From Callaeas wilsoni (taxonomy: Eukaryota; Chordata; Aves; Passeriformes; Callaeidae), in NCBI GenBank assembly GCA_013398955.1, contig VWPU01005354.1, forward strand, positions 30,847 to 94,846: a DNA stretch of 64,000 bases. Reading direction: 5' to 3'. The position numbers were made by a program, and so were the translations under genes. Under the pieces are notes generated by a model that did not search any database, was not told the DNA's origin, and saw only the letters and a list, made by a program, of their open reading frames with translations. Of this stretch, positions 51,031 through 63,310 are shown piece after piece; within the stretch, counting starts at the first letter, position 1, and each line of letters opens with the position of its first letter.

Positions 51031-53899
51031 CCAATTTGATATGCTCTGGGTAGCAGAGAAAAGGAGAAGCATAGTTTGGTCTGTCCAAATGTGGTAGAAA
51101 TTTGTCAGGTTGTCAGTTACCTGGCAACATAGAATTATGTGGGTCAACCCAGGGTTACCTAGGTCAACCTAGGAAATTAAATGAAATCAGATAAGAATTG
51201 TTCAATTGAAATTTGAGCCTGTATAGTTTGTTTCTTTAAAGGTCTCCTCAGTACAATATGATTTCTTTCCTGTAAATTAATCCAAACTCCACCTATAACT
51301 TAACTCTCTAGCTGTTTTGTGTCTCAAGACAAGGTTGTTTTGCCAATTACATCAACCACATGCTTGCTGTCATCTGTCTCAAAGATTTCTTTTGATTAGG
51401 CTATAGCATCAGTTTTGACATCCCCTGGTTAAAAAACCATAACCATCATCCAATCTCTAGGCTTTGTTTAGAAATATATTAGCCCTGTGAGACCTAACTT
51501 TAACTTAAATCAAACTAATATGTGTCTTAATGTCAATTCTGAATACATCTTAAAAATTATCTTGCTTGTGTGTTTTTTGATTTTCTGAAGTTACACTAAA
51601 GCTTAAACAAAAAGCATGATTCAGATGTGTTCAAGAAATCCATTAAAGACTGTTATCTTGTCCTTGTCTGAAGTTTGTTTGTAAACCAAACTGAAAAACA
51701 AACAACCCCCCCTCAACCAAAACAAACTCCCCAGAAGTTTCTATCTGTTTAACTTTTAAGTGTAAACCAGTCTTTAGCTGAAGTTCCATAGTTTAGCAGA
51801 GTTTAAGGCTATTGAAAGCCCACTTAAAAGATAGGGGAATGAAATGTACTTTGAGCCCTTTTAGCCCTTTAATATGACATCTGTTTTCAACCTAAAGGTC
51901 TCTTCTCAATGAAACTGAAGACTTTCTACCTTCTGTACTTGATATCTATGAGCCTTGCTCAAGCTGAACCTGCTTAAGCTTTATCCTGAAGTATTATTTT
52001 TTGTTGAAAATGCAATTTAAGAAGATTATCTGTAATTCTGAATCCTAATGCTAAGCTTTACTATAAAGCAAGATCTGTTTTATGTGAGGATCCAGACTAA
52101 TCATCAGTCTTATAGCTAACAAAATAGTTCCATTTGCAGTGCTCTCACCTCTACCTGAAGGGCTGCTCTTGACAAAGTTTTGAGGGTTAACCCCAGTAGG
52201 CACAGCCTCACACAGCTATTTACACTCCTTCTTTCCTTCTCCCACAAATGGGATGCAGGAGAGAATCTGAAGGCTAAAACTGAGGAAACTCATGGGTTGA
52301 GACAAAGGCAGCTTAACAGGGAAAGCAAAAGCTACTCATGCAGCCAAAGCAAAGAATTCATTCACCACTCTCCATGGGCAGGCAGGGGTTCAGCCATCCT
52401 GAGGAAAGCAGGGTTCTGTCATACATAACAGTGACTGGAGAAGACAAATGCCTTAACTTCCAGGTTTTTTGCTTCCTCCTTCCTGCAGTTTTTATTGATA
52501 CACCTCTGATCAGCTGGGGTCAGCTATCCCAGCTGTGCTCTCTCCCAACCGCCTGTGCACTCCCAGCCTCCTCACTAGTGGGCTGAGAGGCAGAAAAGGA
52601 CTTGACATTTAAGTGCTGCTCAGCAGTAGCTAAAGCATCAATGTGTTATAAACCCTGTTTTCAGCATGAAATCCAAAACAAAGCCCCATATATACTATGA
52701 AGAGAATTAATTCCATCTCAGACAAAACCAGCAAACAAAGTTAATATTAGTCTCCATGTGCATTTATGTGACTGAAGCCTAATAAACATAGGTCAGCCTT
52801 TTTTTGGCAGTAAAATTTTATCACCTCTGTTCAAATTGGCTCTTTCAAAACAAGCTGGACTGAGGAAACTCTAACAAATAGTTTGTTTTTCTACACTTAC
52901 CCTGAAGGTAGCTTAACCAGGCCTAGCCTAAATGGTGGCCCGATTTACCAGCCATGTGTCCCCTCACTAGTTAGGTCTTGTAGTAGGGTTTAGCTTCTGA
53001 TTTTCTTCAGTAACTTGTTTAGTTCCACAGGACTTCTGAGATTAATCAAAAGAATAAAACCCCTACATTCAACCTGTTTTTCTGTCACTAAGACCAATGG
53101 TCTCATTGATCCAAACTGTAAACCAAGACTTAATACAATGCAGTCTTTCCTCCCGTACAAATGGCAAAAATCTCAGGTAGATACAGACATCATTTTTCTT
53201 TCTGAAATATTCCATGATAATCTTCACTCTTCATAGATCTAAGTTACTGATCAAGCAATCAGACCCATGTCTGAAAGAGCAATATGTCTCTTATTATCTG
53301 CCTTTATATTGCAATAAAAGACCTTCCAAGATCAATCAATAAGCACAGATATCTCAGCTTCTGCTTTGTCAACTTGTAATCTCAGCATAGTGCCGAATTT
53401 TTTTAAAAGGCCATGTAACTGCACCTGGTTTGGAAAATAAGTTCTCTTTCTGTCAGCCAGCATTATATCTGTAGACTTTAATGGACTCACCACTAAATTC
53501 AAATAAGTAGAGCTGAATTAGGAAGACAGTCTAACTCTGGTTTAAAATTTAGACCAAAATTCGGGTTAATCAACTATATTTAAATTAATACTAGCAATAG
53601 CACATCAGCTCCTACTGTCACCATTCCTCATCTTTCTTTTTCAGCTTTTATAGAATAACCGGTAATACACCTGTGAGCTACTTTCCTGAATGTTCTGCCT
53701 AACCATAACCATAAACTGAACAAATCTGTTTTCCCTGGTACTGAAAATTATATGGTGAGCTGTCATCAACCCTTATAGTTGAATATTTTTGCAGGTTTTT
53801 GGACTAGACTTAAAAACCTGAATTCTAATGCTTCTAAATGTATCTTTGATCAATAAGACAATTAGTGTTGTAGTAATGGAAGTGAGGCCCCTGACATCT
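51031..53899. other. Non-coding DNA, unassigned
   Basis: About 2.9 kb with a slightly different word use from the rest, with frequent ctaac, aacctg and ttaacc strings. I cannot tie it to a repeat family. A 'cctaggtcaacctagg' partial palindrome lies near 51157-51172. No coding frame beyond 82 codons and no domain. Confidence 0.4.
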
Positions 53900-54721
53900 T
53901 TTGTTTAGTCTTTCAGGAGCTGGAGGCCTTGCAGGAGGTGTGAGAAATATAATTTATTTAAATAGTACATTGAATTCTCATTCCAACCATATCCTGACAC
54001 AGCTGGTGTGTGAGCCTACCAGGGGCGGTGCCCTGATAGACCTGATGTTTATGAACAGAGAAGGGCTGGTGGGAGATGAGGTGGCCAGAGGGCCTTGGGC
54101 ACAGCCAATATGGAATGATAAAGTTTTTGATCCTTGGTGAAGAATGGAAGGGGATCAACGAAACCTCTACCTTATTCCTCTATTCTAGGCATTGTCAAGG
54201 CTGCACCTCAAGTCCTGTATCCAGTTGTGGACCCCTCACAACAAGAAAGGCATTGAGGGGCTGGAATATGTCCAGAGAAGGGCAGCAGAGCTGGTGAAGG
54301 GTCTAGAGAGTGAGTCATAAGAGGGTCAGCTGAGGGAACTGGGGTTCCTTAGCCTGGAGAAAAGGAGCCTGAGGGAAGACCTTATCACTCTCTACGACTG
54401 CCTGAAAGGAGGCCGTGACCAGTTGGGGGTTTGTCTCTTGGCCCAGACAACTACCAACAGAAGGAGAGGAAATGGCCTCAAGATGACACAAATGACATTC
54501 AGGTTGGACATCAGGAAGAATTTCTTCACTGAAAGTGTGGTCAAACATTGGAACAGGCTTCCCAGGGAGGTGGTGGAGTCACTGTCCCTGGAAGTGGTCA
54601 GGGAATGATTGGGTGTGGCACTTTAGTGCTATGATTTAGCTGATGTGGGAGTGATCAGTCAAAGGTTGGACTTTATGATATTGGAAGTCTTTTCCAACCT
54701 TAATGATTCTGTGATTCTATT
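53900..54721 (+). mobile_element. CR1 LINE copy with central deletion
   Basis: From 53993 the plus strand reads 'LTQLVCEPTRGGALIDL' and 'NREGLVGDEVARG'. This is the end of the CR1 endonuclease domain and the region after it. One frame on, 'FLILGEEWKGINETSTL' continues the same linker. Near 54185-54190 the sequence jumps to the C-terminal end of the reverse-transcriptase ORF ('aaggctgcacctcaagtcct'). It then runs through 'RLDIRKNFF' and '[12 protein letters not shown]' (frame open 54423-54608) into a full 3' UTR, with 'cttttccaacct' and the tail 'gattctgtgattctatt'. The whole polymerase core is missing. This is the best-kept CR1 3' end in the window and so probably among the youngest copies here. 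It is inactive. Confidence 0.92.
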
Positions 54722-55017
54722 CCAAGCAGTCAAACTCACAAATGTACCTTCCTGCTTGAGGCAGCCCTCAGTTCACCCTGGAACTATCTGCAGAACTAAT
54801 TAGCCAACAGAGCTCTGGAACCTTCATCCTAGGATTCTGACCTTGAACTTTGATGTTTATATTAATTATAGTTAAGATATCTACACACACAGCAGCACAA
54901 ATAACATTTCAGTTAGCTCTTGTTTTATTACAGTAAGATTCCTAGAATAAAAGTAATAAAAGTAATTCTTCAACCTAAATTTTCCCAAATCCTAAATTTA
55001 TTTCTAAGACTAACCTG
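54722..55017. other. Spacer between CR1 and solo LTR
   Basis: About 300 bp of AT-rich DNA with no recognisable element. It ends in AACCTG (55012-55017), the left target-site copy of the LTR. Confidence 0.6.
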
Positions 55018-55527
55018 TAATGTGCCGTGTGGGCGGCTGGGTGGAGGGGCAGCCGCTTGTTCAAGAGGAGCCCTTTAGCAAAGGAAACCCCTGCGGTGCC
55101 ACTTTGCACGCTCTCTGGCTTACCCTCTCACACCCGTGTGGTGCAGTGCACAGGCAGCCTTTCCACACGAGGTTTATTTGCCCAGGCGCACCTAGAGGAA
55201 GAGAGGCGGCCTCCGTATGGAATTCCGACGGTGTTTATTCAGTGATACCCATGGACGGAGAGAGCGTTTTTTCCCACAGGACTCCCTTACAAAGGGGTCC
55301 CGAGGGGCAGGGTTCAACAATCAACAACCAAGGGGGAGAAGGAAACAGGAGAACAGGGCCTGGATTACACCCTTATAGGGGTCTCCAAGATCTGATGGGA
55401 GAAGCCATTAAACAGAATAAAAAGGAGGGGCCTTTAAACTCGTGAGTTGGTGCACCAGTGGGTCAACCCCGCGCCAAGGTCTTCTGGCCCCCTGGTCACA
55501 ACAGCTGTTGGTTCAGTGGCTGCAACA
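55018..55527 (-). mobile_element. Solo LTR of an avian endogenous retrovirus
   Basis: A sharp GC- and CpG-rich block of 510 bp is flanked by the identical hexamer AACCTG (55012-55017 and 55528-55533). On the minus strand it starts TGTTGCAGCC and ends CGGCACATTA. A TATA-like cctataagg lies at 55372-55380, and AATAAA lies at 55234-55239, ~140 bp further on. A second AATAAA lies at 55173-55178. A 6-bp duplication is typical of class II (ERVK/beta-like) integrations. The terminus TG...TA, or TG...CA with three extra bases, is slightly irregular. No gag, pol or env sequence is attached, so this is a solo LTR. The open frames of 141 and 72 codons across it follow from its GC content and are not genes. 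High CpG retention suggests a fairly young insertion. Confidence 0.72.
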
Positions 55528-57649
55528 AACCTGGATGTAAAATATAAAATAGAAAGCATATAATAAGAAACATTATTCACCTTTTGTAGGTCCATCAGTT
55601 AAAACAGCATTTCCATATGTAGTCCTAATCTGATTGCAATTCTGAGTTTTAGTTTATAACACCAGCAGAAACAGTAACAAGAGTTCTTCAGTTCTTCTTT
55701 GACTTGTGTAGAAAATGATTTAGAAACAATGAAACATAGCTCTGCAAATCACGCTTCTTTGTTCTTTAAGTTTTATCCTGATTTTTAACTAAAATGAGAA
55801 GTATATAACTTGAGTCCACTTTATTATTACTAGTTCCTAATCTATACTCCTCCAGGCCTTTCAAAATCCAAAAGGAGAGATAATTCTTTAGTTTATGATC
55901 TGACTTTCAGTTTCGTGTTAAAGCCCAGCCTTAGATACTGACTAGGCAAACCTGTTAGCATTGGACTGTCAAGAGCAGTTAGTCTCTACAGATTTCAGCC
56001 CTCTTTTGCTTGGAATCTTGGGGATTCAACACTAACCTGGCTGTAGAGCATGCCATTACAATTGCCCTTATCCAAGTCTTAAAGTCAGAACTGACCTTTA
56101 TGATGGATTGGTGAAGCAAGCTTGTTTCAATTGGGACATTAATATGCAATCTGTTCAGACGCCAGGGCTCATGTTGCCTTTCATCCAATCTATAAAGACC
56201 AGGCCAGCATTTATCCTTGTTTTATCCCTACAGATTTTCCAAGATCCACAAAAAATTTCAGACCATCATACTGAGGAATTAACCCAAATTTTAATTTTAG
56301 CAGTGGTCTTAATAATTCATCAGATTTATTTACTTAGCCATATAACCCTCTCTTTCTTAATTGCTGTATGTAGGCAACTTTTTCAGTGTGCAAAGACATG
56401 ATAAGCAGGAAACATCTTTGAGCAATCACTGGTTGGATAACACGCACAATAGATATCTAACATGAGTAAACTACAGTGGTAAGCTCATGATCCTGGTATT
56501 TCCCAAGCCTTTGCTAACCAGTGCAAATGCTGGCCCCTCTTGTGCCTTGCAGTTGGCTGATCCTCACTCTTTTTGAGTTTGTATCTTCAGATTCTATTTT
56601 CTTCTTTAAAAAAAAGAAGACTCTTTTTTTGTCTTTCTTCTTATACTTTTGGGCCATTAGTTTTATTTTCCCTCCTGAACTCCTGATCTGCCAACTATTA
56701 CCGTTTGAGCAATTATATTCATCTTTTTTCCCTTACTTTGCTAGACTTCTCTGCATAATTTCTCACTTTACAAGACTTTTCTCAGTAAAACTGAGCCAAG
56801 GTCACACTGCACTGATGTTCCCAGATAGACGTTGGATCACAGACATTGAAGTCCTGTTGCAGCAGAAGGTCATCAAGATCTTTGAGTGTTCCATGAGGAG
56901 TCAGTGTTCTTGTGGGAGCCCTGTCAAACGTCTCAGTACATATAACTCCTTGATGTGACTGCTAAACAGTAACTCGAACCCTAAAATGAGACCAACAGCA
57001 TCTCATCAGACAAAAGAATCAGAGAACTTGTTGACATTTGCTCTTATTGAATGCTGCCAACATTTCAGGTTTCACCAACAGAGTTATTCATATTATACTT
57101 TCGTACATATTACTGACAGCTCTAAACATAATGATAAATCAGGAATTCTTCCCACTTTTGTACCAACATAGTATCATTAATTCTGTTCAAATTATTTTTA
57201 ATCTTAAATATGTATTAGCCATCAGTTAAAAAGATCTTCAGCCTGCATTTTCTCAAATTTTAATGCTACTCCCAGCTAAGAGAGAACAGACTGACCTTCA
57301 GGATAAGATACCTGAACCAGCTGGGACCAGGGCTCTCCTTGAGCCCCAGTCTTACATTTCTTTAACTTATCTGAGCACTGATTCTAACCCACACTGATAC
57401 CTAGTCTGGGAGTGGATCAGGTTACCTCACTGACAGTTACTCGTGCTGGCATATCGAGACTTGGTCCTGTAGAAGTCAGCTGTAAAAACAATAGTTCAGC
57501 CCATTTTGTAAATCCTAGCTCTTACCATAAGGGTAATCCTAACTCAATTTGCATTTCAGAGCATATTTTGAAATTTGATATAAAGGTAAAACATATGCTG
57601 TGAGCTCGTAAAACAGATGGTTAATGCAAGGATTTGACCAAGCAATGAT
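55528..57649. other. Non-coding DNA, unassigned
   Basis: About 2.1 kb. The plus-strand 145-codon frame at 56521-56958 is rich in Phe and Leu from T-rich DNA, and I recognise no domain in it. Word use resembles 51.1-53.9 kb. It could be old decayed repeat DNA. Confidence 0.4.
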
Positions 57650-57728
57650 GGAGCACATGTGAATGTGGAAGGTTTGCAGATGATCTCCAGAGGTCCCTAC
57701 CAACTCTAAAAATTCTCTGATTCTGTAT
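57650..57728 (+). mobile_element. CR1 LINE 3'-tail fragment
   Basis: The end 'gatgatctccagaggtccct' then 'accaactctaaaaattctct' then 'gattctgta' matches the usual CR1 end 'gatgatctccagaggtcccttccaacc...attctgtgattctgt'. Only the last ~80 bp can be recognised. Plus orientation. Confidence 0.8.
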
Positions 57729-60466
57729 TACATGTGTCACAAAAATCAAAGTGGGCAATGCTGGTGTGTGGGATATTGAAGTTCTGTCACCACTGTGACC
57801 TTTTTTGTTTCTGTGCTTAATGCTACCTGATTAGACGACTGTTTAATCCAGTTCAATCTAGTAGAGAGGTTTTTTAAAAAAATCCTACCATGCTCTTTTC
57901 TAGATAAAAACTTCATTATGCAAATTTGGCTTTTTAAATTTGGTAACTGATAGTAGTGGGATTACTGGAGTCTTTTGTTTGAGTTTTTTGTTTTATTTTT
58001 GTTGTTGCTGTTTTAATCTTTAAAAAACAAGAGAAGTCTTGGCTATTTATAAAAATAGAATCAATATAAAGTAAAACCAAAATAATTGTAAATAATGTCT
58101 TTGCTCCTGAATAAGAGACTTGACATACAAGACCACTTAGAGAAAAATGTTTCCTAACCTCCAATTTTCAGGAATTCTATGGACTGTGATCAGTATGGAC
58201 TGCTGAAAAGTATGTCTGTCCCACGAATACATTTCTGGGATATGTGATTGTCTCATGACTGCTAAATTTAATGCTGCATTTTTTTTCAGGGGAAAGCCAA
58301 AGTCTTTTTTCTTTCCTCTGACCTAAATATTCTGAAATATTTTTGTTTGTAGTCAATATTTCAACTTAATGTCTTTACTAATATATAGATATATCAATAT
58401 TGACTAAACTAATAGCATGCATTATCAGCAAAATGGCCACTAAACAAGGAATTGATAGGTTGTTTCTTCAAGAAGCTAAACTGATGAGAATCAAGTATAA
58501 TTATGGTACAATCTTATTTACATACAAGGAAGGAGATGAACTTCTACCTCCTGAGCCAAGAAGTAACAAATAATACAAGCTAGTTTTCTTGTTCAGAAGT
58601 ACAGATATGGCTTGTAGCAATCCCTACACTTTCTTTCTTCTTTCTTTCTCTCAGACTACTGATACCCATTGATTGTGTAGAAGGTCTGAGTCAGAAAAAC
58701 AGCTCTTGTCTCCCTTCCTTCAGACAGCACAAGTACTCCTAACAGAGCATAATCTATCTGGTAAATCAGTTGTGAAATAAGGACTGGCAGACCATTGCTC
58801 CAAAGTTTTCTGAAAACAGAACCAGCTTTAAACCTGGAATCTGCACCAGAGTGTTGCCGTACCATGCTATCAATTACAAATATACAAATTAAAAAATAAG
58901 TCATCAGTAGTGTTCTTAAGTAGTTATTGTAGAATAAGATGAGTAAATAGGAAAAAGCAAGACATTAGGCAATTGGGAAAAGTGCAATATCGTCATTAGC
59001 TGAGGAAGACCCCTGTACCAAATGGCAAGTTTTTAGGGCATGCCAGTGACTTTCTGTGAGGAGGCAGATGTTTGAATTTTTAGTATATCATAGCACTATG
59101 TAAACCAGGCTATTTGCTAAGATTTATTTTTAATACTGTCCTTTTTTTATGGTTGAATAAAACTTAAATAAAAAAAAATAATAAGCACAACCCATGGACA
59201 TTTACCTAGCTTCCTTGTTCATTATCAACCAAGATCTCACTTTTTTCCTGTCCATGAACATATCAAAGTTGCAATTTCTTGAGCAACTTGCGTTGTAACA
59301 GAAATAAGGCTAAGAAGAAAGTTCAGTGAAATAAGGTGTTTATTGGGAAGCTCATATTTGACTAGATGAAACTTAACCCCCCAGAGGCATATTTAAAGTC
59401 TTGTAGACCTTCACACATGGTGTGTTTAGAGATATATATATATATATAACTAAAAATACCTATTGGATTGCTAAGTAATTGCCTCCAAACATGAAAAAGT
59501 TGTTCACTTAACTATTTTTCTGTTTTTATATTTAACTAGCAGTAGCAAGTGATTAGTCATCTATACAGCATAATGTGAGCTTGTTGTAACAATATCTAGT
59601 GTATAGCCACAAGAAAACCAGCACGTCTGTGAAAGAAAGAAGAATTTAGCATCTTCCCAGTTAATGATCTTCTTTTTTGTAGTTTGATATTGATATAGAA
59701 CAGTTAAACATACATCCTTAGGAAAAAAATCCACCAAAACCGCAAACTGACCAGTAGAAACAACCTTTTTGCTATTTATGGCTCTAAAGTGGCATTAACA
59801 TTCAGTTCTCACGTGCAACAATGATGTAGACACAGAAATATCATATAGAACAATAGCTTATTTTGAAAAGGTCAAATTCATCCCAGCTCAAAAGAAATAG
59901 CCTAAATAAACACATGTATGATTTTGTTCAAATTTCTTCACTTTGGGATTGAGGCATCGTGAATTCAGATATAGTCAACTGAATCCTAAAAATGGGACAC
60001 TTAAGCTACCAAGTTCAGTATTTACTCAATAACTCAAATTTACACCAGTGCTAAAGAAGTTGTCTTTATGTTAAGTCTGGCGCACTAAACAAAATAGTAA
60101 TAAATTGAAGGTGACAACTCTTTTTAGATTAACTGAAGGCAAACTATGAGAAAACTTCCACTTCTTCATGGACTGGGGTAATAAATATTCCTTGCTGACT
60201 CTTTAGTTTTTACCAGTTCCTGTTCAAGATTTGTGATTACTGAAATGATATTATAGAGAGTATTGATAAGATCATATATTTTTCAGCTTTTTCTGTAGAG
60301 CTGGGTGGGTATTTTCCATGATGTTTTTTTGAAGTGCCTTCAAGCAAGGTTATCTATATCACAGTCATGAGGAGAGGTTGTCAGAACCTGCAGGATTTCT
60401 GGGAGGCCACAGGCTCATAAGGTGAACTGGAAAGAAAATGAGAGAAGGTTCAGCGTGTGTTTGTGG
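57729..60466. other. Non-coding DNA, nothing recognised
   Basis: About 2.7 kb. Contains a CT-rich run near 58626-58652 and an (AT)n dinucleotide run at 59432-59448. No exon-like interval. Confidence 0.55.
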
Positions 60467-60499
60467 TTTTTTTTGGTTTTTTTTTTTTTTTTTTTTTTT

Positions 60500-60538
<39 letters not shown>

Positions 60539-60578
60539 TTTTTTTTTGGGTTTTGTTTTGTTTTGTTTTGTTTTTTTT
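60467..60578. repeat. Poly(T) tract ending in (TTTTG)n
   Basis: About 110 bp is almost entirely T, with single G or A interruptions and a (TTTTG)4 array at 60551-60570. On the minus strand this is a poly(A)/(CAAAA)n tract, such as the expanded tail of a retro-inserted sequence. I recognise no body on the left side (the expected upstream side would be at higher coordinates on the minus strand). Length is likely to vary and to be error-prone in assembly. Confidence 0.95.
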
Positions 60579-62261
60579 AATGTTGAGTAAACACTAATAT
60601 TTTCTTGTCTGGAACTTTCTGTCTTTAAGAATTGACATTTCTGTTAATAATCTGGAAAAAGACAAGTTGTAGCTGAAAGTGCTTTTGAAGAGAGCTCTTC
60701 CTTGATTTTCCTCAGGCTTTATCCCTAGCACATGTTATTTTTCTCACATCACAGCTGTCCATCATAAATGTTTTTCTTTGTGGTATATCATATATCATGC
60801 TTGATGTTGTAAGTAATACAGAGTTGTATGGAATTTACTAGTAGACTGTAATATTTACTCCATTCACTTAAACAGCAGTTGTATACAGATATACTGCCTT
60901 GTTTATCTGTACAGTTTTTTACCACCAGGATATATCCAGAAAGTATATAGCTGTAGCAATTGTTGTCATGTATTTCTAGAGATAAGTTTTCAAACATTCA
61001 AACATGGCTATCATCTGAGACAAACACACACAAATTACCATGATTTAGTGTACTTCTATATAATCACATTTTTCAAGGTCTCTGAGCTTTTAAGCTGTCT
61101 GCCTCTTTTAAGCCCTTACATTTATATATTTCTGTAGTGTAGACCTCACTGTCTTAGCATACCAATGTAATTCCAAAGTAACTTCATTAAAATTAGTGGT
61201 GGTAGATGAGAAGAAAATTATTATGAGAGATGACTCTGCTGTATACCTACACTATTTTTTATATATTGGAGGTATAAGACATGTCAGCACTATCTTAAAT
61301 TGATGTCTGTATTTTATATTCACATGCCATTAGTGCTGCTGAGAATAAACTTCTCTGCCCTCTTCCATGCTGCGTCATGCACCATGAATGTAAACTAATT
61401 TTAGTAGTAGTGGTAGGCTGTAGAAATATATATAAAATATATGTTTTATATATATCTATATATCTATATCTAGATGTATATATCTATAATGTGTATTGTA
61501 GGATGGGAATGCATTCCCAAAATTTAAGATTGGAGGAAGCCCACGTACTTAAACCAGGACTTTGGCAAAACTCAGAGTGAGTTTTTGCTAATGTTTGCAA
61601 ACCAATCTTCCCTCTAAGTAATGCTAAGCATTTACGCTTTGTGGTGCTATAGTCTGGTCACAGTGAGATCATGAAGCAGTCATTCCCTGCAGCAACAGAA
61701 AGAGAACTGAGAGGGAAGAAGAATCCGATGCCAGTAAATTAATTAATTAATTAACTTTGGGGTAGTATAGTCTCCCTCAGGACTTCTGTTTCAAGACATA
61801 CTAATGACCTAAAAGTGGGTCTTGAAAATGGGTCTGTGCTTCTTGCTGAAAATCATTCACTGGCAAAAGAAATGGCAATCATACATTTCTGGCATGCTGT
61901 GCAAGACATGCAATACTAGAGTGGAAATCTGATAACAGACATGGGCTGACTAAGATGGCAGAGTTTAAAGCAGTGCAATTTCAAGTTGTGTACTTTTAAC
62001 GTAATTTTTTTCTGAAATCTGCAGGAACTTATCTGAATAATATATGTTCTGTGATGAATAATATAGCAAGGGAATGGCAGAGAACACCTGAAAAAGGATA
62101 TAGTAGTGTGGTAACTGACATAGTGGTATAACTACTAGGCACATTTCCACCTGCATCAGAAGAGTTTTCTAAAGTTTATGAAGTTTGAGGATCTTTAAAT
62201 GAAGATACACGTCACTCTGACATGTATCTCAGGCCAGGGAGATAATTTCCCTGTGTGATCC
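60579..62261. other. Non-coding DNA with short AT arrays
   Basis: About 1.7 kb. An AT-rich low-complexity run with tatatc units lies at 61424-61490. Short AATT repeats lie at 61737-61753. The GATCC at 62257-62261 is the left target site of the next LTR. Confidence 0.55.
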
Positions 62262-63310
62262 TGTCTTGGTTTAAGACAATTTCAGGGGAGGACACTCTAA
62301 GATGAGTCATCTTCCCTTTTAGTCTTAACGACTCCCTTTTCACTAATAAGGAGAGACAAATGTGAGTAGATGTAAGAAAAAAAGTAATAGTTTACTTAAA
62401 AATGAAACAGCAACAGGTGAAAAATAATGGTGATAATCACTAGTTATAAAGTTGCTGAATGTCCTTGACTCCCTGGGAACAAGGAGAAACAAAACGGCGG
62501 AGAAGCGTCTCCCCCAAGCTGGTGCGCTCCATCGAGGGCCTCCGGGAAACAAAGGCACAAATGGCGGACAAACCCTTCCCCCAAGATGGCGCCCTGCGCA
62601 GACAGCCACGCGGCCCAAGAGACAAAGGCAAAGGGGGCAGACAAGTCCTGCTGGGCTCAGCCCCCCTCTGGAACAGAAAACCAGGAAGGCAGGAGCCTAC
62701 TAAGAAGTTCTGGTGCCAGATGCGGGGTGCTGGCATTGCCTTGGAACTTCGGCCTCGCTGTGTCAGCCTCCCCAGTTCTTGCTGGTTGCCACCACAAGCG
62801 GGGTGTGTGCGTGTGTAAGGTCAGTGCTGCTGCTCGCTGTCTCCTGCTGCCCGCTGGACTCTGCTGGTGCTGGTGCTCAAGTCACTGCCTCAGTGCGGGG
62901 AGGAAGAAAATGGACTAGTCAAGCACTGTGGAATGTGGCCTGACCCCGACCAGCTCCACACTGGGGACAGGTGTTGTGAAATTCACTCTGAAACAGTTTT
63001 GGATTGCAAAATGCAGCCTCTCAGATTGCTGCTGTTGCTACTCTGAGACCTGCCTGAAGCAACCTCCTCCAGAGCCCAGAGAGAATCCGAAGGTTTCTGC
63101 CTTGCACTGTCCCACCTTGCCTGTGAGAACAAAAGAGAAATGTAAGAGGCTTCTGCCTGAGTGACTCTGACCTTAAGAAGATGCTGGCACCCCCTGACCT
63201 CCTCAATCTGTTTCTGGCCACCGGTCTTCAAGAGACAGTAATAGTTTTGGGCATATGACAATAGCACAGATAGATATGGAATACAATAACAATTTGGGTT
63301 ACCCAGGACA
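62262..63310 (-). mobile_element. Solo LTR, ERVL-like, about 1.05 kb
   Basis: The element is bounded by inverted ends, TGTCTTGGT at 62262 and ACCCAGGACA ending at 63310. It is flanked by GATCC (62257-62261) and GGTCC (63311-63315), a 5-bp duplication with one change, as expected for ERVL-type insertions. The AT-rich left end reads on the minus strand as '...agtaaactattac...' then 'attgtcttaaaccaagaca'. This fits the 3' end of an abundant avian LTR group that ends '...TTAAACCATGACA' after an ATTAAA-type signal. The minus strand is therefore the sense strand. The GC-rich middle (62490-63060) gives open frames of up to 119 codons on both strands, without domains. No retroviral genes are present. 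The family name needs a library match. Confidence 0.68.

Noticed and set aside
50944..51147. Repetitive Trp-Tyr-Gly-Met protein
   Set aside because: It is only the translation of the CCATA microsatellite.
55020..55445. 141-codon open frame
   Set aside because: It lies entirely within the solo LTR and runs antisense to it.
56521..56958. 145-codon open frame with a hydrophobic N-terminal half as a membrane protein
   Set aside because: Phe and Leu richness comes from T-rich DNA, and no family resemblance or exon signals were found.
62452..62943. Cluster of open frames on both strands as a CpG-island first exon
   Set aside because: The block lies inside inverted LTR ends with a target-site duplication.
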